Positions 1 to 7,568 of a DNA stretch of 64,000 nt are shown here, piece by piece. The stretch's first letter is position 1, and every line of letters starts with the position of its first letter. Made by a program: the position numbers and the translations under genes. A model generated the notes under the pieces. The model searched no databases, had not been told where the DNA came from, and saw nothing but the letters and a program-made list of their open reading frames with translations. Origin of the DNA: Mycobacterium yunnanensis (GTDB lineage Bacteria; Actinomycetota; Actinomycetes; Mycobacteriales; Mycobacteriaceae); contig NZ_JACKVK010000015.1 in assembly GCF_025823185.1 (NCBI RefSeq), forward strand, positions 1 to 64,000. Direction: 5' to 3'.

Positions 1-390
1 CCGGCCGCAGAACCGGTGACCACCACCCCCACCACCAACGACTCAGCCACCACGACCAAGCCCGACACCACCACAACCCCCGACACCACCACCAAGCCCG
101 ACACCACCACCAAGCCAGACAAGGGTGACAAGCCCGGAACGTCCGACACGAAGGACGCGTCGTCGACGAGTCCTTCGAAGGACGAGAACGACAAGCCCAG
201 CAAGTCGGACAAGCCCGACAGCGCCAGCAAGGCGGACAAGTCCGACAAGGCAGACAAGGACGCTTCGGCCAACAAGGTCAAGCCCAAGACAGGTTCCGAA
301 GGAACCGGTGCCGCAAAGGAATCCGATGCGAAGAGCGCGTCGCATTCGACGAGCGGCAGTGGATCAGGCGGCGGCGGAGACGAGGGGTAG
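1..390 (+). CDS. C-terminal part of a low-complexity Thr/Pro/Lys/Asp/Ser-rich protein (truncated by window edge)
   Basis: The frame is open from the first base (CCG GCC GCA GAA...) to TAG at 388-390, so this is the 3' end of a larger gene whose start lies outside the window. The visible part has no globular character. It begins with PDTTTK/PDTTTT repeats, continues with alternating Lys, Asp and Ser (KSDKPD, KADKSD), and ends in a Ser/Gly-rich tail. Such sequence is typical of a disordered cell-wall-spanning or surface-exposed tail, but the functional domain is not visible, so no function is assigned. A hairpin follows 25 bases after the stop. Confidence 0.6.
   Translation, partial: PAAEPVTTTPTTNDSATTTKPDTTTTPDTTTKPDTTTKPDKGDKPGTSDTKDASSTSPSKDENDKPSKSDKPDSASKADKSDKADKDASANKVKPKTGSEGTGAAKESDAKSASHSTSGSGSGGGGDEG
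61..114 (+). repeat. 18-bp tandem repeat, three copies, inside the low-complexity tail
   Basis: Three consecutive 18-base units begin at 61, 79 and 97 (cccgacaccaccaccaag type; the first differs in its last bases). They encode PDTTT(T/K). The unit length is a multiple of three, so copy-number change would keep the frame. Confidence 0.75.
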
Positions 391-414
391 CCACCGTCCG
401 CCTGAGCCACTGCG

Positions 415-451
415 ACCGCCGCGACTCCTGCCCCCGTAGGGTCGCGGCGGT
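415..451 (+). terminator. Hairpin after the truncated gene
   Basis: A perfect 11-bp inverted repeat (ACCGCCGCGAC at 415-425 and its complement at 441-451) with a 15-base loop lies between the convergent truncated gene (ends 390) and the cation transporter gene (ends 476). There is no clear T run, as is common in mycobacteria. It could act for both strands. Confidence 0.5.
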
Positions 452-475
452 TCGTGCGTCGGGGGACTCAGCGGG

Positions 476-1108
476 TCAGCCGCACCCGCCCGCACAGCAG
501 ACGCGTCCCCGCCATGCCTGATGGCCCTCCCGGACGGCGATCCCGGCAATGAGAAGGCCCGCGGCGGGATCTGCCCACGCCCACCCGAGAAGCGAGTTGA
601 GCAGCAGACCGACGAGAAGTACCGCCGACAGGTAGGTGCACAGCAGGGTCTGTTTGGAGTCCGCGACCGCCGACAGCGAGCCGAGTTCGATACCCGCGCG
701 GCGCTGCGTCCACGACAGGACGGGCATGACGACCAGGCTGGCTGCAGCGAGCGCGACGCCAATCCGGGAGGGTTCGGCTACACCGTGTCCACACAATCCG
801 CGCACGGAGTCCACCGCCACGTAGGCGGCCAATCCGAAGAAGGACAACGCAATGACCCGAAGTGCGGTCTTCTCGCGGGCTTCGGGATCGGTCCCGGCGA
901 ACTGCCATGCCACCGCGGCGGCCGAGGACACTTCGATCACCGAGTCCAGGCCGAATCCGACCAGTGCGGTTGACGACACCCGAGTGCCCTCCGCGAGCGC
1001 GACAACGGCCTCGGCGACGTTGTAGACGATGGTGGCCGCGACCAACATCCGGATGCGACGGGTCAGGACCCGCCGGCGGGACGGCGAAGGGTCGACGCGC
1101 AGCACCAT
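476..1108 (-). CDS. Cation diffusion facilitator-type metal transporter
   Basis: An integral membrane protein of about 210 residues with roughly six hydrophobic segments. Acidic motifs sit in transmembrane segments: GLDSVIEVSS in the first third and the AVADSKQT / WADPAAGLLIAG region in the second half. These match the metal-site positions of cation diffusion facilitators, which export divalent metals by proton antiport. The C-terminus carries Cys residues (VCCAGGCG) that might bind metal. The start is taken at ATG 1108, which forms a TGATG overlap with the stop of the upstream ArsR gene; a GTG at 1117 would add three residues. Coupling to a CmtR-like sensor suggests export of Cd, Pb or Zn, but the substrate is not shown by the sequence. 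Confidence 0.8.
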   Translation of the reverse strand: MVLRVDPSPSRRRVLTRRIRMLVAATIVYNVAEAVVALAEGTRVSSTALVGFGLDSVIEVSSAAAVAWQFAGTDPEAREKTALRVIALSFFGLAAYVAVDSVRGLCGHGVAEPSRIGVALAAASLVVMPVLSWTQRRAGIELGSLSAVADSKQTLLCTYLSAVLLVGLLLNSLLGWAWADPAAGLLIAGIAVREGHQAWRGRVCCAGGCG

Positions 1109-1425
1109 CAGCTGCACGCCGGGTCGACGGCGAGCACCAATCCGACCAAGTCGTCAAGCGCGTGGGCGATGCGCGCGTCGGCGAGTTCGTAGCGGGTCCG
1201 TCGCCCCTCCGGGACGGCCACGACCAGCCCGCAGCCACGCAGGCACGCCAGATGGTTGGAGACGATCTGGCGCGACACGTTGAGGTCGTCGGCGAGATCG
1301 GAGGGATGGCGCCCGCCGTCGCGCAAGCTCAGCAGGATCGACGCGCGGGTGTCGTCGGAGAGCGCATGGCCAAAACGGGCCAAGGCATCCCGAGCCAAGA
1401 GGGTTGGCATCCGATGATGATACAT
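1108..1425 (-). CDS. ArsR/SmtB-family metal-sensing repressor, CmtR-like
   Basis: A small winged-helix repressor of 105 residues. The recognition region reads NVSRQIVSNHLACLRGCGLV, which closely resembles mycobacterial CmtR. The two Cys of CLRGC match CmtR metal ligands Cys57 and Cys61, and the Cys of the C-terminal DPACS could be the third ligand (Cys102 in CmtR). CmtR releases DNA on binding Cd(II) or Pb(II). The gene is first in an operon with the cation transporter and overlaps it by TGATG. An alternative ATG at 1410 (start MPTLLARDALARFG) aligns better with CmtR and would put the operator-like dyad fully upstream. Confidence 0.85.
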   Translation of the reverse strand: MYHHRMPTLLARDALARFGHALSDDTRASILLSLRDGGRHPSDLADDLNVSRQIVSNHLACLRGCGLVVAVPEGRRTRYELADARIAHALDDLVGLVLAVDPACS

Positions 1426-1437
1426 CGAAACATGTAT
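1420..1437 (-). promoter_or_regulatory. Inverted repeat at the start of the cmtR-like gene, probable operator
   Basis: A perfect dyad with 6-base arms and a 6-base spacer (ATACAT-N6-ATGTAT) covers the first possible start codon (1425) and lies 10 bases upstream of the second (1410). Position and symmetry suit autoregulation by the ArsR-type repressor. Binding is inferred. Confidence 0.55.
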
Positions 1438-1525
1438 TCAGAAACGGCTGAACCCAAAGCCGCGTCAATGACGCTGTCCACCAACGGCTCTGTACGCATC
1501 GGGATGTGTCGCCGTCAGCTGTTAA

Positions 1526-1602
1526 TGGTGCCCTCGGTGAGACTCGAACTCACACTGCACGGGTTTTGAATCCGTTTCCTCTGCCAATTGGGATACGAGG
1601 GC
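1526..1602 (-). tRNA. tRNA-Leu (anticodon CAA), with short variable arm
   Basis: On the minus strand the sequence folds into a cloverleaf: acceptor stem GCCCTCG/CGAGGGC, T arm GTGAG-TTCGAGT-CTCAC, anticodon loop TTCAAAA giving anticodon CAA, and an encoded ACCA end at 1526-1529. Leucine tRNAs normally have a long variable arm, but only five bases (GCAGT) are present here. The anticodon stem ACGGA/CCCGT has an A-C mismatch next to the loop. The D stem looks like three pairs with a large loop. The RNA-gene call is firm; leucine identity rests on the anticodon alone. Confidence 0.85.
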
Positions 1603-1696
1603 GTCGCGTCAAGGGTTCCTACCTTAGATGATCCGACGACCGGCCCGTCACGGCCCCAAGGTCGCCACCGGAGCCACTTCACGCGACAATGACCCC

Positions 1697-2305
1697 ATGA
1701 CCGGGTCACCGGCGGACTCCGCCACACCACACCGTGTCCTCATCGCCGAGGACGAAGCACTCATTCGCATGGACCTCGCGGAGATGCTCCGCGAGGAGGG
1801 TTATGAGGTGGTGGGCGAGGCCGGCGACGGGCAGGAGGCCGTCGAACTCGCCGAGAGCCTCCGCCCCGACCTCGTCATCATGGACGTGAAGATGCCCCGC
1901 CGCGACGGCATCGACGCAGCCGCCGAGATCGCGACCAAGCGCATCGCGCCCATCCTCATCCTCACCGCCTTCTCCCAGCGCGAACTCGTCGAGCGTGCCC
2001 GCGACGCCGGGGCAATGGCGTACCTGGTGAAGCCGTTCTCGATCAACGATCTGATTCCGGCGATCGAGTTGGCCGTCAGCCGTTTCGGTGAGATCACCGC
2101 GCTGGAATCCGAGGTCGAATCCCTGTCCGACCGGCTCGAGACGCGCAAACTGGTCGAGCGCGCCAAGGGTTTGCTCCAGGCCAAGCAGAAGATGTCGGAG
2201 CCCGAGGCATTCAAGTGGATTCAGCGTGCGGCGATGGACCGTCGCACCACCATGCGACGCGTCGCGGAGGTCGTCCTGGAGACCCTGGACACACCCGAGA
2301 CGTAA
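1697..2305 (+). CDS. pdtaR: PdtaR, response regulator with ANTAR RNA-binding output domain
   Basis: A 202-residue protein very close to M. tuberculosis Rv1626 as remembered. The N-terminal receiver has the acidic pocket (AEDEALIRMDL), the phospho-acceptor Asp in DVKMP, and a conserved Lys in YLVKPFS. A helical linker leads to a C-terminal ANTAR domain (LVERAKGLLQ...AFKWIQRAAMDRRTTM). PdtaR is phosphorylated by the kinase PdtaS and binds RNA hairpins to control termination or translation of target transcripts. The start ATG 1697 is preferred over an upstream in-frame ATG at 1628 because family similarity begins there. The kinase gene is not in this window. Confidence 0.97.
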   Translation: MTGSPADSATPHRVLIAEDEALIRMDLAEMLREEGYEVVGEAGDGQEAVELAESLRPDLVIMDVKMPRRDGIDAAAEIATKRIAPILILTAFSQRELVERARDAGAMAYLVKPFSINDLIPAIELAVSRFGEITALESEVESLSDRLETRKLVERAKGLLQAKQKMSEPEAFKWIQRAAMDRRTTMRRVAEVVLETLDTPET

Positions 2306-2481
2306 CGGTTGCGTGTCGTCGGACCGGTTTTCGCCCAGTCGCACAGGCGACACCCAGTCCGCGTTCGTCAACATCGCGCACCGAAGCCCCGGGTTGGCTA
2401 TGTTCTACCGGAAGCATCGGCGCCCCGGGGGACGCGACCTGCGTCGTCGGTGCCAATGACAACTTGACACGGAGGTGACAC

Positions 2482-3693
2482 GTGCGCGGTCGCATGGCAC
2501 GTAATGCATTTGCTCTCGGGAGCGCGGGCTTGCTCGTGTTCGGAATCGCAGGCTGTAACCAGTCGGCACCCGAGGAGAGCTCGTCCCAGTCGAACCTGAA
2601 GATCGTCGAACAGGTGCAGATCGACGAGAACGGCGCCGAGGTGAAGGCCGCCGAGGGTGTCAAGCCCGCGGACCCCACCGGCGACGGAAAGGCGACCTGC
2701 CCGCCGGTGTCGATCGCGATGGCAGGTGCGCTCAACGGGCCCGACGCCGCGCTCGGCATCAACATCAAGAACGGCGTGCAGCTCGCGATCGACAAGCACA
2801 ACGCCGCCAACCCGGGCTGCCAGGTGCAGTTGAAGCCGTTCGACACCGAGGGCGACCCGCAGAAGGCCACCGGCATCGCACCGCAGATCGTCGACGACCA
2901 GTACACGATCGGCCTCGTCGGCCCGGCGTTCTCCGGTGAGACCAAGGCGACCGGCACGGTCTTCGATCAGGCCGGCCTCGTCGCCGCGACCGCGTCGGCG
3001 ACCAACCCCACCTTGAGCGAGAACGGCTGGAAGACCTTCTTCCGCGGTCTGGCCAATGACGGCGTGCAGGGGCCCTCGGTGGCCAACTACCTGAAGAACA
3101 CGCTGGGCTACAAGAAGATCTGCGTCGTCGACGACAGCACCGACTACGGCCTCGGCTTGGCCATCCCGGTGCGCGAGACCCTCGGCCCGGTGGCCGACTC
3201 GGCCTGCAACATCCAGGTCAAGAAGGGCGACAAGGACTTCTCTGCGGCGGTCACGCAGATCAAGGGAGTCAGCCCGGACGCCGTCTTCTACAGCGGTTAC
3301 TACTCCGAGGCGGCGCCGTTCGTCCAGCAGCTGAAGGACGGCGGGGTCTCGGCCACGTTCGTCAGCGCCGACGGCACGAAGGACCCGGAATTCGTCAAGC
3401 AGGCGGGGGAGTCCTCGAAGGGTTCCATCCTGTCCTGCCCGTGCGGCCCGGCCACCGGGACGTTCGCCGACGAATACACCAAGAAGTTCGGTCAGGAGCC
3501 CGGCACCTACAGCACCGAGGGCTACGACCTCGGAACGATCATGCTGAAGGGCATCGACTCGGGTGCCATCACCAGGCCGGCGCTGTTGGACTACGTCAAG
3601 AACTACAACGGTCAGGGCGTGGCCCGCAACTACCAGTGGTCGCCCACCGGTGAGCTGACCACCAACCTGATCTGGATCTTCAAGGTTCAGTAG
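2482..3693 (+). CDS. Branched-chain amino-acid ABC transporter substrate-binding lipoprotein (LivK-like)
   Basis: A 403-residue periplasmic-binding protein of the Leu/Ile/Val receptor fold. It starts at GTG 2482 behind a strong GGAGGTGAC site. The signal peptide ends in the lipobox GIAGC, so the mature protein would be lipid-anchored at the Cys. The body shows the family pattern: SIAMAGALNGPDA near the N-terminus, LVGPAFSGET, VDDSTDYGLG, and a C-terminal YDLGTIMLKG. It should deliver a branched-chain amino acid or similar amide to the LivHMGF channel encoded next. A hairpin separates it from livH, which would allow higher expression of the binding protein. Confidence 0.93.
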   Translation: MRGRMARNAFALGSAGLLVFGIAGCNQSAPEESSSQSNLKIVEQVQIDENGAEVKAAEGVKPADPTGDGKATCPPVSIAMAGALNGPDAALGINIKNGVQLAIDKHNAANPGCQVQLKPFDTEGDPQKATGIAPQIVDDQYTIGLVGPAFSGETKATGTVFDQAGLVAATASATNPTLSENGWKTFFRGLANDGVQGPSVANYLKNTLGYKKICVVDDSTDYGLGLAIPVRETLGPVADSACNIQVKKGDKDFSAAVTQIKGVSPDAVFYSGYYSEAAPFVQQLKDGGVSATFVSADGTKDPEFVKQAGESSKGSILSCPCGPATGTFADEYTKKFGQEPGTYSTEGYDLGTIMLKGIDSGAITRPALLDYVKNYNGQGVARNYQWSPTGELTTNLIWIFKVQ

Positions 3694-3702
3694 TCCCCGA
3701 CG

Positions 3703-3750
3703 CGAGGCGCGTCCGCGGCCATTCGGCCCGGACGCGCCTCGTATCCTTTT
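3703..3750 (+). terminator. Strong intrinsic terminator/attenuator between livK-like gene and livH
   Basis: A perfect 13-bp inverted repeat (arms 3703-3715 and 3729-3741) encloses a loop that can itself pair (GGCC/GGCC), followed by TATCCTTTT. It begins 10 bases after the stop of the binding-protein gene. Partial readthrough would give an excess of binding protein over permease subunits. Confidence 0.8.
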
Positions 3751-3771
3751 ACCTGCAAGGAGCCGCCGCCG

Positions 3772-4782
3772 GTGTTAATGGCCGCCAACATCAACTTCAA
3801 CGTCGACGGCCTCGTCAACGGCTTTTGGCAGTTGACCGTCGACGGTCTGTCGTGGGGTGCCATCTACGCGCTCGTCGCCGTCGGCTACACGCTGGTCTTC
3901 GGCGTCCTGCGACTGATCAACTTCGCGCACTCCGAGATCTTCATGCTGGGCATGTTCGGCACCTATTTCTGCCTGGACATCATCTTGGGCTTTACCCCCA
4001 GCGGCAACGCCTACAACAAGGGTGTGCTGCTGACGATCCTCTACCTCGCGGTCGCGATGATCTTCGCGATGCTGGTATCCGGTTCCGCGGCAGTCGGTTT
4101 GGAGTTCATCGCCTACCGGCCGCTACGGCGCCGCAACGCCCGGCCGCTGACATTCCTGATCACCGCGATCGGCATGTCCTTCGTCCTTCAGGAGTTCGTG
4201 CACTTCATCCTTCCTCAGCTCATCAAGGGGTACGGAGGCTCGAACGCCCAGCAGCCGATCCTCCTGGTGCAGCCCAAGGCGCAATTCACCATCTTCGGTG
4301 CAACGGTGACGAACGTGACGCTGGTGATCGTCGCCTCGGCACTGGTCCTCGCTCTGCTCACCGACATCGCGATCAACCGCACCAAGTTCGGCCGTGGCAT
4401 CCGCGCGGTGGCTCAGGATTCGACGACCGCCACCCTGATGGGCGTCTCGCGTGAACGCATCATCATGACGACGTTCCTCATCGGCGGTCTGCTGGCCGGC
4501 GCAGCCGCGCTGCTGTACACGCTCAAGGTGCCCCAGGGCATCATCTACTCCGGCGGATTCCTTCTCGGTATCAAGGCATTCTCGGCCGCCGTCCTCGGCG
4601 GCATCGGAAACCTCCGCGGCGCCCTGCTGGGCGGTCTGATCCTCGGCGTGATGGAGAACTACGGCCAGGCGGTGTTCGGCACGCAGTGGCGCGACGTCGT
4701 CGCCTTCGTGCTGTTGGTGCTGGTGCTGCTGATCCGCCCGACCGGCATCCTCGGTGAGAGCCTCGGGAAGGCACGCGCATGA
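3772..4782 (+). CDS. livH: Branched-chain amino-acid ABC transporter permease LivH
   Basis: A 336-residue, highly hydrophobic permease. Family hallmarks are GAIYALVAVGYTLVFGVLRL near the N-terminus and the late GIKAFSAAVLGGIGNLRGA and GLILGVMENYG motifs, which include the loop contacting the ATPases. The GTG at 3772 is used because AAGGAG at 3757-3762 sits nine bases upstream; an ATG two codons later is possible. It pairs with LivM to form the membrane channel. The next gene overlaps by four bases. Confidence 0.93.
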   Translation: MLMAANINFNVDGLVNGFWQLTVDGLSWGAIYALVAVGYTLVFGVLRLINFAHSEIFMLGMFGTYFCLDIILGFTPSGNAYNKGVLLTILYLAVAMIFAMLVSGSAAVGLEFIAYRPLRRRNARPLTFLITAIGMSFVLQEFVHFILPQLIKGYGGSNAQQPILLVQPKAQFTIFGATVTNVTLVIVASALVLALLTDIAINRTKFGRGIRAVAQDSTTATLMGVSRERIIMTTFLIGGLLAGAAALLYTLKVPQGIIYSGGFLLGIKAFSAAVLGGIGNLRGALLGGLILGVMENYGQAVFGTQWRDVVAFVLLVLVLLIRPTGILGESLGKARA

Positions 4783-5984
4783 GCCATCAGACGCGAACGG
4801 ACACTCCGAAGAGCACTGCAGCGCCACGCTTCCTGGCCCCTGGTGACGGCCTTCGGCAGTGGTGGGACGGGCTCGGCCGCCCAGCCAAGTGGGTCGTCGG
4901 CATCGTGGGCTTCGGCGTCCTGGCGCTGCTGCCGCTGTACACGCCGGGCTTCATCGACACCCCCGGCATCAGCTTCGGCGGCACCATGGCGGCCTTCGTG
5001 ATGATCGCGATCATCGCGATCGGCCTCAACGTCGTGGTGGGCCAGGCCGGTCTGCTCGACCTCGGATACGTCGGCTTCTACGCCGTCGGCGCGTACACCG
5101 TCGCCCTGCTGACCAGCCCGGACAGCCCGTGGAACAAGTTGGGGGCCACCGGCTTCTTCAGCAAGGACTGGGCGTGGCTGTCGTGCGTGCCCATCGCCAT
5201 GGCCGTCACCGCGTTGGCCGGACTGATCCTCGGCACGCCGACGCTGCGACTGCGCGGCGACTACCTGGCCATCGTGACGCTGGGCTTCGGCGAGATCATC
5301 CGGTTGATGGCCGACAACCTCTCCGACATCACCAACGGGTCGCGCGGTCTCAACCAGATCGCCTACCCACGGGTGGGGGAGAGCGAGCGGCTCCCCAACG
5401 GCGTCTTCTCCAGCGGCAACTCGACCGGCCACGCCAACTACGGCACGTGGTGGTTCTGGCTCGGGCTGGCGCTAATGATCGCCATCCTGCTGTTCGTGGG
5501 GAACCTCGAGCGCAGTCGCGTCGGCCGGGCCTGGGTGGCGATCCGCGAGGACGAGGACGCCGCCGAGGTGATGGGCGTCAACACGTTCAAGTTCAAGCTG
5601 TGGGCGTTCGTGATCGGCGCCGGAATTGGCGGCTTGTCCGGAGCGCTGTACGCCGGTCAGGTGCAGTACGTCGCACCGACCAACTTCAACATCATCAACT
5701 CGATGCTGTTCCTCGTCGCGGTGGTACTCGGCGGTCAGGGCAACAAGCTGGGCGTCATCATTGGTGCGTTCATCGTCGTCTACCTGCCCAACCGGTTGCT
5801 CGGCGTGGAGTTGTTCGGCGTCAACCTCGGTGACCTGAAGTACTTGTTCTTCGGTCTCGCGTTGGTCATCATGATGATCTTCCGACCGCAGGGCCTGTTC
5901 CCGGTACGCCAGCAGCTCCTCACCTACGCGTCGTCGGCGAAGAAGTTGTTGAGCAAGGCCGACGACTCGAAGGCGGCGGCATGA
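4779..5984 (+). CDS. livM: Branched-chain amino-acid ABC transporter permease LivM
   Basis: A 401-residue membrane permease. After a short hydrophilic N-terminus come the hydrophobic core and the signature GLNVVVGQAGLLDLGYVGFY, then TLRLRGDYLAIVTLGFGEII. Near the C-terminal half AIREDEDAAEVMGVN marks the cytoplasmic loop that docks onto the ATP-binding subunits. It overlaps livH by ATGA and livG by ATGA, so translation is probably coupled through the operon. Confidence 0.94.
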   Translation: MSHQTRTDTPKSTAAPRFLAPGDGLRQWWDGLGRPAKWVVGIVGFGVLALLPLYTPGFIDTPGISFGGTMAAFVMIAIIAIGLNVVVGQAGLLDLGYVGFYAVGAYTVALLTSPDSPWNKLGATGFFSKDWAWLSCVPIAMAVTALAGLILGTPTLRLRGDYLAIVTLGFGEIIRLMADNLSDITNGSRGLNQIAYPRVGESERLPNGVFSSGNSTGHANYGTWWFWLGLALMIAILLFVGNLERSRVGRAWVAIREDEDAAEVMGVNTFKFKLWAFVIGAGIGGLSGALYAGQVQYVAPTNFNIINSMLFLVAVVLGGQGNKLGVIIGAFIVVYLPNRLLGVELFGVNLGDLKYLFFGLALVIMMIFRPQGLFPVRQQLLTYASSAKKLLSKADDSKAAA

Positions 5985-6820
5985 CGAGCGGCGAGATCGA
6001 CGAGGAGATGGCGGCACTGCACCGCGAGGTGAAGGCCGCCGAGGGCGAGACACTGCTGCAGACAACGGACTTGACGGTGAAGTTCGGTGGGTTGACCGCG
6101 CTGGACGCGGTGACGTTCGACATCAAGCGCGGTGAGATCCTGGGTCTCATCGGACCCAACGGCGCCGGTAAGACGACGTGCTTCAACGCCATCACCGGTG
6201 TCTACCGACCCACGTCGGGCACGGTGATGTTCGACGGTGCGCCGCTGGGCAAGATCAAGCGGCACGAGATCACGCGCCGAGGCATTGCCCGCACGTTCCA
6301 GAACATTCGCCTCTGGGGTGAGATGACGGCCCTGGAGAACGTCGTCGTGGGCACCGACGCTCGGCACAAGACGTCGGTTCCCGGTGCCCTGGTCCGGACG
6401 CCCCGGCACCGGCGGGAGGAGAAGTCCGCGATCGACAAGGCCGCGGCGCTGCTGCAATTCGTCGGCATCTCGCAGCGCGCCGACGAGAAGGCCAAGAACC
6501 TGCCCTACGGCGACCAGCGTCGCCTGGAGATCGCGCGGGCCCTGGCCACCGAGCCCAAGCTGCTGTGTCTCGACGAGCCCGCGGCGGGGTTCAACCCGAG
6601 CGAGAAGTCGGCCCTGATCGAGTTGATTCAGGCCATTCGGGACGACGGTTACACCGTGTTGCTCATCGAACACGACATGCGACTGGTCATGGGTGTGACC
6701 GACCGGATCGTGGTGCTCGAGTTCGGGCGCAAGATCGCCGACGGCCTGCCCGCCGACATTCGCGAGGACCCGAAGGTCGTCGCCGCCTATCTGGGAGTGC
6801 CCGATGACGAACTCGAATGA
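5981..6820 (+). CDS. livG: Branched-chain amino-acid ABC transporter ATP-binding protein LivG
   Basis: A 279-residue ATPase subunit. Walker A is GPNGAGKTT, the signature region is PYGDQRRLEIARAL (the LivG form of the ABC signature), Walker B is LLCLDEPAAG, and the switch His is in LLIEHDMRLV. An N-terminal extension of about 25 residues precedes the domain. The loop after the Q-loop (GIARTFQNIRLWGEMTALENV) is typical of LivG. It energises uptake with LivF. Its last codons overlap livF by 17 bases. Confidence 0.95.
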   Translation: MTSGEIDEEMAALHREVKAAEGETLLQTTDLTVKFGGLTALDAVTFDIKRGEILGLIGPNGAGKTTCFNAITGVYRPTSGTVMFDGAPLGKIKRHEITRRGIARTFQNIRLWGEMTALENVVVGTDARHKTSVPGALVRTPRHRREEKSAIDKAAALLQFVGISQRADEKAKNLPYGDQRRLEIARALATEPKLLCLDEPAAGFNPSEKSALIELIQAIRDDGYTVLLIEHDMRLVMGVTDRIVVLEFGRKIADGLPADIREDPKVVAAYLGVPDDELE

Positions 6821-7568
6821 CGCCACGGCCAGCGACGCCGATCCGCGTCCCGTACTGCTGGAGGTGCGCGACGTCGTCGTCCACTACGGCAGAATTCGGG
6901 CGCTGCACGGTGTTTCGCTGAAGGTGCACGACGGCGAGCTCGTCACGCTCCTTGGTTCCAACGGTGCGGGCAAGACCACGATGATGCGGGCCATCTCCGG
7001 TCTGCGGCCACTGTCGTCGGGGTCGGTGTGGTTCGACGGTCAGGACATCTCCAAGGTCAAGGCGCACCGCCGAGTCACCGACGGTCTCATCCAGGCGCCC
7101 GAGGGTCGCGGCGTCTTTCCCGGCATGACCGTGGTGGACAACCTCGAAATGGGTTGCTACGGACGGAAGTTCCCGACCAAGGCCGAGCACCGTGAGCGCT
7201 TCGACTGGGTGATGGAGACGTTCCCGCGACTGGCGGAACGCCGCACCCAGGTCGGCGGCACCCTCTCCGGCGGCGAGCAGCAGATGCTGGCGATCGGACG
7301 TGCATTGATGGCGCGCCCCAAGGTGCTGCTCCTCGACGAACCGTCGATGGGGCTGGCGCCGATGGTCATCTCGCAGATCTTCAAGATCATCTCCGAGATC
7401 AACAAGCAAGGCACGACGGTGTTGCTCGTCGAGCAGAATGCGCAACAGGCGTTGAGCCGGTCCGACCGTGCCTACATTCTGGAGACGGGATCGGTCACGC
7501 GGGCCGGGGTCGCCCGAGACCTGTTGGCAGACGACAGCATTCGTGCGGCGTACCTCGGCGTCGCCTAG
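6804..7568 (+). CDS. livF: Branched-chain amino-acid ABC transporter ATP-binding protein LivF
   Basis: A 254-residue ATPase with Walker A GSNGAGKTT, the LivF-type PEGRGVFPGMTVVDNLEMG segment, signature LSGGEQQMLAIGRAL, Walker B VLLLDEPSMGLAP and switch His replaced by Gln (LLVEQNAQQAL), as usual for LivF. It is the last gene of the liv operon and ends three bases into the convergent thiolase gene. No regulator of the operon is evident nearby. Confidence 0.95.
   Translation: MTNSNDATASDADPRPVLLEVRDVVVHYGRIRALHGVSLKVHDGELVTLLGSNGAGKTTMMRAISGLRPLSSGSVWFDGQDISKVKAHRRVTDGLIQAPEGRGVFPGMTVVDNLEMGCYGRKFPTKAEHRERFDWVMETFPRLAERRTQVGGTLSGGEQQMLAIGRALMARPKVLLLDEPSMGLAPMVISQIFKIISEINKQGTTVLLVEQNAQQALSRSDRAYILETGSVTRAGVARDLLADDSIRAAYLGVA

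Noticed and set aside
61..114. CRISPR-like repeats
   Set aside because: The repeats are contiguous, in frame and code for PDTTTK; there are no spacers.
1526..1602. Possible UCA anticodon (suppressor or selenocysteine tRNA) by shifting the loop one base
   Set aside because: That register gives an anticodon stem with most pairs lost; the CAA register keeps four of five pairs.
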